Shown here: positions 53,801-63,268 of the stretch, one piece after another
How positions within the stretch are numbered: position 1 is the first letter of the stretch
Layout: each line of letters begins with the position of its first letter
Assembly (NCBI RefSeq): GCF_004379255.2
Contig: NC_056038.1
Coordinates: forward strand, 8,284,729 to 8,348,728
DNA length: 64,000 nt
From: Salvia splendens
Taxonomy: Eukaryota; Streptophyta; Magnoliopsida; Lamiales; Lamiaceae
Reading direction: 5' to 3'
Made by a program: the position numbers and the translations under genes
Notes under the pieces: generated by a model
The model's input: only the letters and a program-made list of their open reading frames with translations
Database searches by the model: none
What the model was told of the DNA's origin: nothing

Positions 53801-54124
53801 CACCTCGAATAATACATCCGCTTTCAATAATTGGCGGACTTCGTCATGGATGACTTGATTTCTTTCTGCCGCAAAGAGTCTTTGCTTCTGTTTTATTGGC
53901 CGGACTGAAGGATCAATATTTAATCGATGAGTGATTACCTCAGGGGGCACTCCGGTCATGTCCAACGGAGACCATGCAAAGACATCTTTGTACTCCTTGA
54001 GGAGCTGGATGGTCTTTTCCCGGAGTAGGGGCGTTCCCGCGAAACCGATCTTGACCGTTCTGGATGAATCATCTTCGTATAACTGAACGGTCATTGAGTT
54101 CGACTCTGGTATGAATTCGGTCAT
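50861..54124 (-). CDS. pol: Pol polyprotein of element E
   Basis: 1,087 codons, intact; RT (YVDDIVV), RNase H, archaeal-type RNase H (GFVDGASNKTRSGAG), integrase (HHCC, DNGTQFTDK, GPY). One cysteine-finger residue context differs (VKTCTKCQIH). Same frame as gag-pro. Confidence 0.95.
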   Translation of the reverse strand: MTEFIPESNSMTVQLYEDDSSRTVKIGFAGTPLLREKTIQLLKEYKDVFAWSPLDMTGVPPEVITHRLNIDPSVRPIKQKQRLFAAERNQVIHDEVRQLLKADVLFEVKYPSWVANPVMIKKKEGGWRMCIDFTDLNKHCPKDCYPLPNIDKKVEALIGFEIFCFLDLYKGYHQVLMDENDASKTAFITDFGIFAYKKMPFGLKNAGATYQRMVDKLFRHLIGKEVEVYVDDIVVKSRSTSEYENNLKSTLDVLKKANLKLNPQKCTFLVDSGKFLGCWVSKDGLKANPSKVQVVQNMAMPKSIHDVQRLTGCLAALNRFLSQAAEKQLPFFKVLKKAPKFEWGAEQKKAFDELKSYLAKLPILSAPTDAEVIFLYLAASDQTISAVLVREEGLKQLPIYFTSRALRGPETRYQPLEKIALALVNAARRLRPYFYAHKVCVLTDLPLRQVLTKPEASGRIAKWAIELGEHSIEYLPRKAIKGQALADFLAEAKFDQAIPVIAEQKNPANDELTQPQESEVEPPDCWSGFVDGASNKTRSGAGILLIAPDGHEVTYSLRFLFPTTNNEAEYEALLAGLQLAQSLFVKSLKIHCDSQVIVNHMLGTSEARDERMKKYLDKAQSISRSFSYFRIIRIPRAENSRADTLSKLASYPSSKVEELLHRSIDEAEVHSVTSSPNWMTPILQYLDQGQLPEDKREARKITCRALRYELHEGVLYRKSYLQPLLRCVGPEETDYILREVHEGSCGSHIGARALAKKVLRWGYYWPTLVQEAVQLVKTCTKCQIHANIPRMPQTDLCAMQSPWPFMQWGIDIVGPLPQAPRQMKFLIVAVDYFTKWVEAEPLATITSSKALDFVWKNIVCRFGIPHILISDNGTQFTDKTFKNWCQELNIQQRFTSVSHPQANGQTEVTNRILVKGLKARLEQAKGQWVENLPQVLWSYRTTPKTSNGETPYSLVYGTEAVIPVEIGIPSPRTLNFSAEMNDDGLRAELDLAEERRELACIKAAKYKEQVARYYNQRVKKLQFQVGDLVLRNNEVSRAEKLGKLEPTWEGPYRVSEVLGKGSYKLTHMSGEQVPRTWYISNLKKFHL

Positions 54125-54151
54125 TTCGCTTGCCTCTGACTCCGGCTGCTG

Positions 54152-54160
54152 TGATTGCTA
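54152..54160 (-). promoter_or_regulatory. UAG-CAA-UCA stop context between gag-pro and pol (element E)
   Basis: Minus strand TAG CAA TCA; pol ATG is 33 bases downstream in the same frame. This is the one copy where both flanking frames are fully open. Confidence 0.65.
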
Positions 54161-56269
54161 TGCTTGATGATGCCGATCTGATCGCTCGGCACTTTTAAGC
54201 GCAATCTGCAGACACTCTTTTGCTCTCTTTTGATCACCTCGGATGACCGCTATCCCACCTTTAGTGGGAATCTTGATGGTGAGGTGATAAGTAGAGCAAA
54301 CGGCCCGAACTGCGTTGAGCCAGTCTCTTCCCAAGATGATGTTGTACGGGGACCGAGCTTTTACCACAAAGAACTCGATCATCGTACTGGAGCTTGTAGG
54401 CGCTTTTCCCACCGTGATCGGAAGGCTGATAATACCTTCAGGGCGGGTGTCCTCCTGGGCGAAACTTTTCAGAGGAAGTGGAGCCGGACTGAGCCGAGCT
54501 GGATCCACTTCTAATTTATCGAAACATTCTTTAAAAAGAATGCTGACTGACGCTCCGGTATCCACAAACACTCTGTGGATCAGTTTGTTTGCCACTCCGG
54601 CTTGGATGACAATAGCGTCTTGATGAGGAGAGATGGCCGGGACGGGATCTGCATCTGAAAATGTAATCACTTCGTCCTGCTTCAGCCTTTTATGCGTTGG
54701 CTCCTCTCGATCGAAGCCTCTGCGCTCTGTCTTCAGGGACGATTTAGTCTTCCCGGCAGGGAGAGCATCAATAGTCAGGATTACTCCATCATATTGCAGC
54801 TCGTCATCGTCTTCGGGGTCCTGTTGCTTTTTCAGATCCTGAGGAGCGCAGTTTGCACCTCTCTGCTTTTTGTTCTTTTTCGGCTGCTTGCTTTGGTATT
54901 TTTTTAACGTTCCTGCTTTCACAAGAGCGTCAATACCTGCAGCCAAATGTCGGCACTCCTCGGTATCGTGACCGTGGTCTTGATGGAAGGAGCAATATTG
55001 ATCCTGAGGTCGACGCGCGGCCGATTTCGTCATCCGCTTTGGTTTTTCGAACATATCGGAATGCAGTTCGAAAATTTCCGCTCTCGACTTGTTCAATGGT
55101 ACGAACTGAGCGGGCGGCTTCTCAGGATTGAGACGTGGCCCCAATCGGTCTTGCACCGGAGTCCTTTGAATCCTTTCAAAAGGAGTTCGGCGAGGATGTC
55201 CCTGATCGCCAAAAGGAGTTCGGCGAGGATGTCCCTGATCGCTATGATCGGGCTTCCTCCTGTCTCCTCGGGATGAGCTGTCTAAAGACCGTTTGCGACG
55301 GTCTGCCTCATCGGCACGAGAGAATTGGTCCGCAATGTCCCACATCTCTTGAGCTGTTTGCGGACTGCATTCCACGAGCTTTCTGTAGAGAGCTCCGGGC
55401 AGGATTCCATTTTGGAATGCCGAAATGACAAGTAGATCATTGAGATCATCTACTTGTAGGCATTCCTGGTGGAATCTCGTCATAAAGTCGCTGATCTTTT
55501 CGTCGCGACCTTGACGTATAGAAAGCAGCTGAGCCGAAGTGATTCGGGCTTCCGCTTTCTGAAAGAACCTCCTGTGGAAAGCATCCATTAGATCTCGGTA
55601 AGATCTAATGCTGCCTTGGGGGAGGCTATCGAACCACCTTCTTGCGTTCCCGATAAGCAGCTCGGGAAACAGCTTGCACATATGGACCTCATTGAGACCC
55701 TGGTTCGCCATGTTATACTGATAGCGTCCCAAGAAATCATGAGGATCCACTAACCCGTCATAAGTCATCGACGGAGTTCGGTAGTTCTGTGGCAAGGGAG
55801 TTCGAGTGATATCGTCCGAGAACGGAGTCTTCAATGCTCCGTACATGGCGAACCCGACATCTCTTCGGTATGGAGGAGATGGAGATCTCCTGTGATTCCG
55901 GTACCGAGGAGGAACAGGAACATGTCGGGGTTGAGGATTCTTCTTCCTGGAAGACACGGCACTACTGCGGTAGTGACTTTCATGTCTGGATGAGGAAGGA
56001 GAATCCACCGTTTTCGTCTTCGGCTCTTGGCTCTTTTGCAGGAAGGCTAAGAACTCATCCTGCTTCTCAGCCAAGAACAGCTTGACAGCCTCATTCAAAT
56101 CAGGCTGCTGGGAAGACTCGGTGTGTGGACCTTTTGAGCGGCTTGTTCCTTCATCGTGAAAACTGGAAGTAGATGTCTCCCGAGGCTGTTTTCCGGACCT
56201 GCGGGCTGGACTAGCTTCCTCATGGTTTTCACGAACGGTATTACGGGTAGTATGTGATCTGGTATGCAT
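54158..56269 (-). CDS. gag-pro: Gag-protease of element E, intact, 703 residues
   Basis: Complete frame: basic N-terminus (MHTRSHTTRNTVRENHEE), capsid region, C-X2-H-X4-H-X4-C knuckle (CSFHQDHGHDTEEC) and protease VFVDTGASVSILF. It includes a small tandem duplication (GDQGHPRRTPF repeated, about 55177-55240), in frame and absent from A. This is the reference copy for judging breaks in A, D and F. Confidence 0.95.
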   Translation of the reverse strand: MHTRSHTTRNTVRENHEEASPARRSGKQPRETSTSSFHDEGTSRSKGPHTESSQQPDLNEAVKLFLAEKQDEFLAFLQKSQEPKTKTVDSPSSSRHESHYRSSAVSSRKKNPQPRHVPVPPRYRNHRRSPSPPYRRDVGFAMYGALKTPFSDDITRTPLPQNYRTPSMTYDGLVDPHDFLGRYQYNMANQGLNEVHMCKLFPELLIGNARRWFDSLPQGSIRSYRDLMDAFHRRFFQKAEARITSAQLLSIRQGRDEKISDFMTRFHQECLQVDDLNDLLVISAFQNGILPGALYRKLVECSPQTAQEMWDIADQFSRADEADRRKRSLDSSSRGDRRKPDHSDQGHPRRTPFGDQGHPRRTPFERIQRTPVQDRLGPRLNPEKPPAQFVPLNKSRAEIFELHSDMFEKPKRMTKSAARRPQDQYCSFHQDHGHDTEECRHLAAGIDALVKAGTLKKYQSKQPKKNKKQRGANCAPQDLKKQQDPEDDDELQYDGVILTIDALPAGKTKSSLKTERRGFDREEPTHKRLKQDEVITFSDADPVPAISPHQDAIVIQAGVANKLIHRVFVDTGASVSILFKECFDKLEVDPARLSPAPLPLKSFAQEDTRPEGIISLPITVGKAPTSSSTMIEFFVVKARSPYNIILGRDWLNAVRAVCSTYHLTIKIPTKGGIAVIRGDQKRAKECLQIALKSAERSDRHHQA

Positions 56270-56326
56270 TTTTTTGGGGTGGAAAAAGGGTCAAAAATTC
56301 GCTTTATCACAAATTTGGTTCTCTGG

Positions 56327-56344
56327 TTCCCACAGACGGCGCCA
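56327..56344 (-). other. Primer-binding site of element E
   Basis: Minus strand TGGCGCCGTCTGTGGGAA, one base inside the 5' LTR. Confidence 0.85.
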
Positions 56345-56345
56345 G

Positions 56346-56999
56346 TGATGGTTGAGCGAATTTTTGATGGTAGTAAATGCAGGTAATGAATATAGATCAC
56401 GACACAAAGAATTACGTGGTTCGATTTACTGAGGTAAATCTACGTCCACGGGGAGAAAGGAGGGCAAGATTGTATTGCTTGATCTGGTTTACAGCTTACA
56501 AATACTTGCTTGATCTGGTTTACAGCTTACAAATACAGACTTGCTATATGATCTTTTATGTCTAGAGAGCTCCCTTTTCTTCTGATCTAAGTTCTATTTA
56601 TACATTGAACTAAGATCGTGGCTTGCATCACCAATAACTAGGTCGTGGCTTACATCACCACTAACTAGGTCGTGGCTTACATCACCACTAAGTATGTCGT
56701 GGATGTCGTGGAGGTCATGAGATCCTGCATGGGTCCACCACTAAATAGATCGTGTAGTGGAGATCGTGGAGGTTCTGCATGGGTCCACTATCTCCCAGTT
56801 CGGTCGAATACTGAGACCGAACTGCTGAACTATTGCCGAGCAGCTTTTGCCGATCTGAGAGTAGAGCTTGATTGGTCGGCTTTTACCGAGCTGTAGGCTA
56901 GGGCCGAACTCTTTGGTAATGCCGAACTGATACTCTTCCTTGGGCTTTGGGCTGATGGGCCGTCACTGCTATTGGGCTTGTTTAGTACGTACCCCATCA
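56346..56999 (-). repeat. 5' LTR of element E
   Basis: 654 bp, ends TGATGG and CCCCATCA. Longer than in A and D because of internal duplications, for example GATCTGGTTTACAGCTTACA twice at about 56483-56535 and repeated TCGTGGCTTACATCACCACT near 56640-56690. TATA box on the minus strand at 56595-56602. Confidence 0.9.
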
Positions 57000-57194
57000 A
57001 ATGGTTTAAGAATTAAGTTTATCTGAAAGAGACATGAAAAAGAACCTATGATGAAAGGGAAGGTGATCCATCCACCACGAGCACGGCGCAGAGGTGCTTC
57101 ACTCTTCATCATCACTCAATTTCCACTCTAAGTTGTTTATTTTTATTTTCTCCTCTGTTCAATGGTGAAACTTGAAGAGATATAGGTAGTGTGT
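57000..57194. other. Short host stretch between LTR E and the NPF pseudogene
   Basis: Begins AATGG at the LTR edge. If element E inserted normally, AATGG would be the target duplication, but its partner is lost with the missing 3' LTR. Confidence 0.4.
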
Positions 57195-58447
57195 GCTTTT
57201 ATTATTCATTCATGGCATAACAAACTTGAATGAAGTTGGGAATTCTTGGTAACAGAAGGCAACTTGTCTGGCAAAATGGAACCCTTCTGACACTCCAACA
57301 ACAACGACATAAGAACCACTGTGAGATTATGCGATCTCGCTTCACTCAAGTCTCTTCGACTCCACAAGCGCGGCAACAATGCTGCTGACTATAGTGATGA
57401 CGTGACCAATCCCAATGCATTGCGAATGTATTGGACCCGGAGCGGGAATACAAGGCGAACACACATGGATTGAAGCAACTGGGATTTTGAAATGAGAGTT
57501 GAGAAGATTGTCCATGGTTTTACCTAGTATGATCATGAAACTCATCAGCACTGCTATAGGTATACACAGTATCAAACCACTAATCCATATTGGCACAATC
57601 TTGATTAGCCTTTTCAGATCTTCAACTTGTTACACTGTGCATAATTTCCATGGATTCACTATATTTGAACTAGACTCTTCTTCACTTTTTACCGCTGCAC
57701 GGTTCAAGAGCCTGCAATTTTAACAAAATATAGTTTAAACTATGAAGCTAGTATTAATTATAGCATATCAAGTGATAATAAACTTACTTGAAAAACGGCG
57801 TGGGAGAGTTTAAACCATCTCCATCATGATGATAATCTCCAGTTTGTGGGGAGAGAGATATCTTCCTTTTCTTGATGGTTGCAACAATGACACAAGCCAA
57901 GCTCTTGAAAGGGCTGCCAGTGGGCTTGACAAAGCGATAAAACTTTGTGCCACAGAGGAAGACCACCAAGCCAATCAGATTGGCCATGGTGAAGGTGGTG
58001 AAGCCCCAGCCCCAGCCTAGGTGTTCCTCCACGTATACCATGACCGTTAAGCTCACGGAGTTTGCCAAGTAGAGTGTGAAAAGGTACCAATTGAAGAATA
58101 TCCCTTGATGTTTTGTGGTGTCTAGCTGATTTGCTCCCATGGATGCAAGAGTGAAGTGTGTGGCTCCGTCCCCTACAGAGAGAAGAGCCAAGCTGAGGTA
58201 CAGAAGGCCGGCTTGAGGCGTCGGATGCTTGCAGAAAATGGAACCCTTTTCACAACTAGGAGGCCTCAAATGGCTCATTGTTGCAAATAGTAGCAACAGA
58301 ACTACCTCCAGCAAAGAGATGAAGGAGGAGAAGCAGATGACAGAAAAACAGTCAGCAAATGATTTAGCAATGATTGCAGCAAAGATATGGATGAAAGCCA
58401 AGGTTCCATTGGCATAGTTGGTGATTTTAGTAGCAGATGCATCTTCA
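57195..58447 (-). pseudogene. NPF (NRT1/PTR) transporter pseudogene
   Basis: Remnant of a proton-coupled nitrate/peptide-type membrane transporter. Two exon pieces on the minus strand: about 58447-57788 and from 57711 downward, joined across a GT-AG intron (donor AA|GTAAGT). The first has helices typical of the family and the signature region GANQLDTTKHQGIFFNWY (usual form GADQFD). The second has NRAAVK, then an in-frame TAA (57630-57632) just before QVEDLKRLIKIVPIW, then HFKIPVAS, a gap where about 30 residues of the family are missing, and IGIGHVITI. A frame-shifted tail (GVSEGFHFARQVAF, QEFPTSF) recalls the normal EAFHFPGQVALYYQEFP region. The 5' part is cut off at about 58447 by the inverted copy of 15458-16045. 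Not functional. Confidence 0.85.
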
Positions 58448-58448
58448 A

Positions 58449-59043
58449 TTTTTTTTTAAAAAAAATAATTAATAAGCTTAATCGGGTCAAAATTAGCTTA
58501 ATCGGGTCAAAATTGTGTTAATCGACGGTTGACCGTAAAAAATGGACGTAAATGACACGAATTTCATATGTTATGGACCCGTTTTTCAAAAAGTGAATGT
58601 TTTGGACCAAATTGGTATTTCGGCCATACGTTTAGAATAAAAAATGTCCTTTACTCTAAATTAAATTATTATTGCAATCATGCATTAAACTAAAAATAAA
58701 TGCTTTAAAAGTAAACCATTCAATATTTTCTAAATAATATTACAAATACAATATTAATTTTCCGATTGTAATGCAATAATTTAAATAATACTACAAAGAT
58801 TTAAATAATTTGTTTTTAGATACCCCTACAAAGATTTAAATAGTAATTTGTGTTGAGATAGTATACAAAGATTTTATAATTACCACAAAGATTTTTAGTC
58901 CTTAAAAAATCATAACAGAAATATAGAAACATTCAAAAATCACAAGTTTGGTGCTCTAACTCACTTAAAATCAAGCTAAATGGATAAATACACCCCTTAA
59001 GGGCTGAAGGGTAAAATATTGAAAATCGGGATTGAATTTGGGA
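58449..59043 (-). repeat. Inverted duplicate of 15458-16045
   Basis: Reverse complement of 15458 to about 16045, with only a few differences (for example one base in the A/T run, one substitution near CGTTTAGAAT). It includes the first TIR of the long-TIR element and also 388 bases of its flank. It is therefore a duplicated piece of this locus and not a separate transposition. Confidence 0.9.
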
Positions 59044-59075
59044 GAGTTTTACATGAAAGGGTATAAGTGAACGGA
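59044..59075 (-). other. 32-bp filler matching the Copia-type LTR at 497-528
   Basis: Exact reverse complement of 497-528 (GAGTTTTACATGAAAGGGTA...). It sits between the inverted duplicate and the ADT copy. Followed by GAATGCTG repeated up to 59085. Confidence 0.75.
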
Positions 59076-59085
59076 ATGCTGAATG

Positions 59086-59919
59086 CTGTTGAATGCTGAA
59101 ATCTTGTGTTTAACTACTGCTACTACAGGCAGTAGAGAGGTGGCTTGTTGATAGAGCGGTTTTGCCTATAGAAAATTCGTTGGGAGGCAGTATACACAGA
59201 AACTACGATCTTCTACTCCGACATAGGTTGCATATTGTTGGAGAAGTTAAAATTGCAGTCCGTCACTGCTTACTAGCTAATCCCGGGATCAAGATTGAAA
59301 ATCTAACAAGGGTTCTAAGCCATCCGCAGGTATCTCAAGCCCAATGAAACCAGGTTATTGTTGCTGGAACACAAAGCTTACAATCTGTAACTCCTGATAC
59401 TGCAGGCTCTTGCACAATGCGAGGACACCTTAACTAAGCTTGGCCTGGTTAGGGAAGCTGTGGATGATACTGCTGGTGCAGCAAAGGTAGTATGATTTCC
59501 CTTTTCTTGTTAACGTCTGATTGTAATTTAATTTTACGAGTAATTGCATTCTACTTTATTATGTGCCTAACTCCCCCCCCTCTCCCCAGCATGTTGCTTT
59601 CCATGAACTAAAAGATGCCGGGGCAGTTGCTAGCTTAACTGCTGCTAAGATCTATGGTCTTGATGTACTTGCTCAGGACATTCAGGTTTGTTTCTAGATA
59701 TTATATTTACAAATGTGTTGCATAACTATTTTCTTACAGATTTGAGACTGTCATTTGTCTACCTTGTCTTTCAGGATGATACTGATAATGTGACTCGATT
59801 CCTTATGCTGGCTAGGGAGCCTATCATACCAGGCACCGATAAACCTTTCAAGGTTAGAATTCCTTTATTCAAAACAAATTTTCCATCACACATATTTTCC
59901 TCTAACCTACCAGCCTAAT
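59086..59919 (+). pseudogene. ADT: Second copy of ADT exons 4-7 with introns
   Basis: 834 bp corresponding base for base to 26892-27725; no differences found in the parts compared, including an intronic run of eight C. Contains exon 4 ([20 protein letters not shown]...), exon 5, exon 6 and exon 7 (with the catalytic NVTRF) and parts of introns 3 and 7. There is no exon 1-3 before it: filler DNA and a rearranged segment stand there. On the right it is interrupted by the LTR of element F, so more ADT exons may follow beyond that element. Without a start and transit peptide it is unlikely to make enzyme. Identity this high means very recent duplication or an assembly artefact. Confidence 0.9.
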
Positions 59920-60600
59920 TGATGGAGTACGGACTAAACAAGCCCAATAGCAGTGACAGCCCATCAGCCCGAAGCCCAAGGAAGAGTATCAGTTCGGCAT
60001 TACCAAAGAGTTCGGCCCCAGCCTACAGCTCGGTAAAAGCCGACCAATCAGTTCGGCATTACCAAAGAGTTCGGCCCCAGCCTACAGCTCGGTAAAAGCC
60101 GACCAATCAAGCTCTACTCTCAGATCGGCAAAAGCTGCTCGGCAATAGTTCAGCAGTTCGGTCTCAGTATTCGACCGAACTGGGAGATAGTGGACCCATG
60201 CAGGATCTCATGACCACTACACGATCTATTTAGTGGTGTCAAATCATGCAGGATCTCATGCGGGATAAGCGGACCAAACAAAGAGGTAGTGGACCCATGC
60301 AGGATCTCCATGACCTCCACGACATCCACAACCATCATTAGTGGTGATGCAAGCCACGATCTTAGTTCAATGTATAAATAGAACTTAGATCAGATAGAAA
60401 AGGGTTAAGTTCTCTAGAGATAAAATATCAAATAGCAAGTCTGTATTGTAAGCTGTAGAAAACAGATCAAGCAATACAACTCTGCCCTCTTTTCTTCCCG
60501 TGGACGTAGATTTACCTCAGTAAATCGAACCACGTAAATCTCTGTGTCGTGATCTGTATTTTCCAGCATTCATCACCATCAAAAATTCGCCCAACCATCA
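59920..60600 (+). repeat. 5' LTR of element F
   Basis: TGATGGAGTACGG to CCAACCATCA. Includes a tandem duplication of about 57 bases (around 59993-60110, containing GAGTTCGGCCCCAGCCTACA twice). TATA box at 60373-60380. Confidence 0.9.
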
Positions 60601-60601
60601 C

Positions 60602-60619
60602 TGGCGCCGTCTGTGGGAA
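60602..60619 (+). other. Primer-binding site of element F
   Basis: TGGCGCCGTCTGTGGGAA, one base after the LTR. Confidence 0.85.
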
Positions 60620-60676
60620 ACAGAGAACCAAATTTGTGATAAAGCGAATTTTTGACCCTTTTTCCACCCCAAAAAA

Positions 60677-61753
60677 ATGCATACCAGATCACATACTACC
60701 CGTAATACCGTTCGTGAAAACCATGAGGAAGCTAGTCCAGCCCGCAGGTCCGGAAAACAGCCTCGGGAAACATCTACTTCCAGTTTTCACGATGAAGGAA
60801 CAAGCCGCTCAAAAGGTCCACACACCGAGTCTTCCCAGCAGCCTGATTTGAATGAGGCTGTCAAGCTGTTCTTGGCTGAGAAGCAGGATGAGTTTTTAGC
60901 CTTCCTGCAAAAGAGCCAAGAACCGAAGACGAAAACGATGGATTCTCCTTCCTCATCCAGACATGAAAGTCACTACCGCAGTAGTGCCGTGTCTTCCAGA
61001 AAGAAGAATCCTCAACCCCGACATGTTCCTGTTCCTCCTCGGTACCGGAATCACAGGAGATCTCCATCTCCTCCATACCGAAGAGATGTCGGGTTCGCCA
61101 TGTACGGAGCATTGAAGACTCCGTTCTCGGACGATATCACCCGAACTCCCCTTCCACAGAACTACCGAACTCCGTCGATGACTTATGACGGGTTGGTGGA
61201 TCCTCATGACTTCCTGGGACGCTATCAGTATAATATGGCGAACCAAGGTCTCAATGAGGTCCATATGTGCAAGCTGTTCCCCGAGCTGCTTATCGGGAAC
61301 GCGAGAAGGTGGTTCGATAGCCTCCCCCAAGACAGCATTAGATCTTACCGAGATCTAATGGATGCTTTCCACAGGAGGTTCTTTCAGAAAGCGGAAGCCC
61401 GAAGCACTTCGGCTCAGCTGCTTTCTATACGTCAAGGTCGCGACGAAAAGATCAGCGACTTCATGACGAGATTCCACAAGGAATGCCTACAAGTAGATGA
61501 TCTTAACGATCTACTTGTCATTTCGGCATTCCAAAATGGAATCCTGCCCGGAGCTCTCTACAGAAAGCTCGTGGAGTGCGGTCCGCAAACAGCTCAAGAA
61601 ATGTGGGACATTGCGGACCAGTTTTCTCGTGCCGATGAGGCAGACCGTCGAAAACGGTCTTTAGACAGCTCATCTAGAGAAGACAAAAAGAAGCCCGGTC
61701 ATAGCGATCAGAGGCATCCTCGCCGAACACCTTCCCCACTAAAGGAGGGATAG
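60677..61753 (+). pseudogene. gag: Truncated gag of element F
   Basis: Opens as in E (MHTRSHTTRNTVRENHEE) and is open through the capsid region to HPRRTPS, where a deletion joins it out of frame to CCCCACTAAAGGAGGG from the protease end, giving a stop at 61751-61753. The knuckle and the protease active site are lost. The sequence then continues to the shared UAG-CAA-UCA at 61837-61845. Confidence 0.9.
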
Positions 61754-61836
61754 CGGTCATCCGAGGTGATCAAAAAAGAGCAAGACTGCAGATTGCGCTT
61801 AAAAGTGCCGAGCAATCAGATCGGCACCATCAAGCA

Positions 61837-61845
61837 TAGCAATCA
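61837..61845 (+). promoter_or_regulatory. UAG-CAA-UCA stop context retained in element F
   Basis: TAG CAA TCA, as in A, D and E, though both neighbouring genes are deleted here. Confidence 0.55.
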
Positions 61846-61872
61846 AAGCAGCCGGAGTCAGAGGCAGGCGAA

Positions 61873-62307
61873 ATGACCGAAGTCACACCGGAGCCGAACT
61901 CGATGGTGTACGGCACTGAAGCCGTGATTCCGGTTGAGATCGGCATACCCAGTCCCTGAACTCTTAATTTCTCAGCAGAACTGAATGAGGACGGACTGAG
62001 AGCCGAACTAGATCTGGCCGAAGAAAGAAGAGAATTGGCCTGCATAAAAGCAGCCAAGTACAAGGAGCAAGTAGCCCGGTATTATAACCAAAGGGTGAAA
62101 AAGCTGCAATTTCAAGTGGGAGATCTCGTCTTGAGAAACAACGAAGTAAGCCGAGCAGAAAAGCTGGGCAAACTCGAACCCACATGGGAAGGTCCATATC
62201 GGGTGTCAGAAGTCCTCGGCAAAGGGTCTTACAAATTGACTCACGTGTCAGGAGCACAAGTACCCCGAACATGGTACGTTTCCAACCTCAAAAAGTTCCA
62301 TTTGTAA
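61873..62307 (+). pseudogene. pol: Pol remnant of element F (integrase C-terminus only)
   Basis: ATG 61873 opens as pol (MTEVTPEPNSM), then jumps to VYGTEAVIPVEIG of the integrase, deleting about 2.8 kb with RT, both RNases H and the integrase core. A CGA-to-TGA change stops it at 61957-61959; beyond that the frame is open to the normal end with TWEGPYRVSEV. Confidence 0.9.
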
Positions 62308-62507
62308 GAGACAGTCCGGTCTGTCAGTCTTGTGTCTAGTTCGGTCCTAAGGCTATGTGCGTTTTTGTCTCTATGTGCTTTTTATTTGTCTATATGCGTT
62401 TTGTCTGTCTATGTGCGTGTCGTCTCTTACAAATGTTACTGAGGTATCTTGTTCTTCGAAGGCTGATCCCCTTCTTAGAACATATACAAGCCAACGATTG
62501 TGAGTCA

Positions 62508-62777
62508 AAGCTTCTAAAGAGGATACAAGACCACAATTCAGCTTAAACAAGCAGTTCGTCTGAAACGAACTGCAATAAGCCAACGATTGTGAAGTCCAAG
62601 CTTCTAAAGAGGATACAAGACCACAATTCAGCTTAAACAAGCAGTTCGTCTGAAACGAACTGCAATAAGCCAACGATTGTGAAGTCCAAGCTTCTAAAGA
62701 GGATGCAAGACCACAATTCAGCTTAAGAATCAAGCACTTCGTCTGAAACGAACTGCAACAAAAGTCCGATTCACGCG
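62508..62777. repeat. 90-bp tandem repeat, three copies, in element F spacer
   Basis: Units start AAGCTTCTAAAGAGGAT at 62508, 62598 and 62688. Each contains the hairpin GCAGTTCGT...ACGAACTGC (62551-62573, 62641-62663; third copy has one stem change). Elements A and E have one unit and D about two. Confidence 0.85.
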
Positions 62778-62890
62778 ATAAAACTTGCCTGAATTAGGAC
62801 AAGGGAAAGTCCGATCCACGCGATAAAACTCGCCGAATTAGGACAAGGGAAAGTCCGATCCAAGCGATAAAACTCACCAAATTAGGACAC
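62778..62890. repeat. GCGATAAAACTCGCC repeat block in element F
   Basis: About three copies of a 44-46 bp unit with CGCGATAAAACTCGCC and GAATTAGGACAAGGG. Also present in A, D and E in fewer or similar numbers. Confidence 0.75.
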
Positions 62891-62896
62891 AAGCTT

Positions 62897-63135
62897 AGTC
62901 CGGTCAAAGATGTTTATTTCATCAGACCAAAGACGAGTCCGGTCAAAGATGTTTATTTCATCAGACCAAAGACGAGTCCGGTCAAAGATGTTTATTTCAT
63001 CAGACCAAAGACGAGTCCGGTCAAAGATGTTTATTTCATCAGACCAAGGACCGAGTCCGGTCAAAGAAGTTTACTTCATAAGACCAAGGACCAAGTCCGG
63101 TCAAAGAAGTTTACTTCATAAGACCGAGGACAAGT
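62897..63135. repeat. 39-bp tandem repeats in element F
   Basis: Four near-identical 39-bp units (GTCCGGTCAAAGATGTTTAT core) then two of the AAGAAGTTTACTTCATAAG variant. It is the reverse complement of the array in element D. Confidence 0.9.
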
Positions 63136-63268
63136 ACGATGAAATTTTTTCGCTAAGCTGTAAATACACAGTGTTAGAAGCGAAAACAAAATTTCATTTT
63201 TCAAATCTTGTTCGGCATACAACTCCGCTACCCTACAAAATGGCGTTACGCTATTACAAAGGACTATT

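Larger units (their letters stand above)
47066..56999 (-). mobile_element. Ty3/Gypsy retrotransposon E, Tat lineage, 3' end truncated
   Basis: Minus-strand copy with a 654-bp 5' LTR (56346-56999), PBS, fully open gag-pro and pol, and an antisense gene with an intact spliced frame. Its 3' LTR, polypurine tract and most of the region upstream of the antisense gene are absent: element sequence stops about 60 bases before the antisense ATG and host DNA begins. With one LTR only, it cannot be a normal provirus now. It faces element F head to head across 57000-59919 and is closely related to it. Confidence 0.9.
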
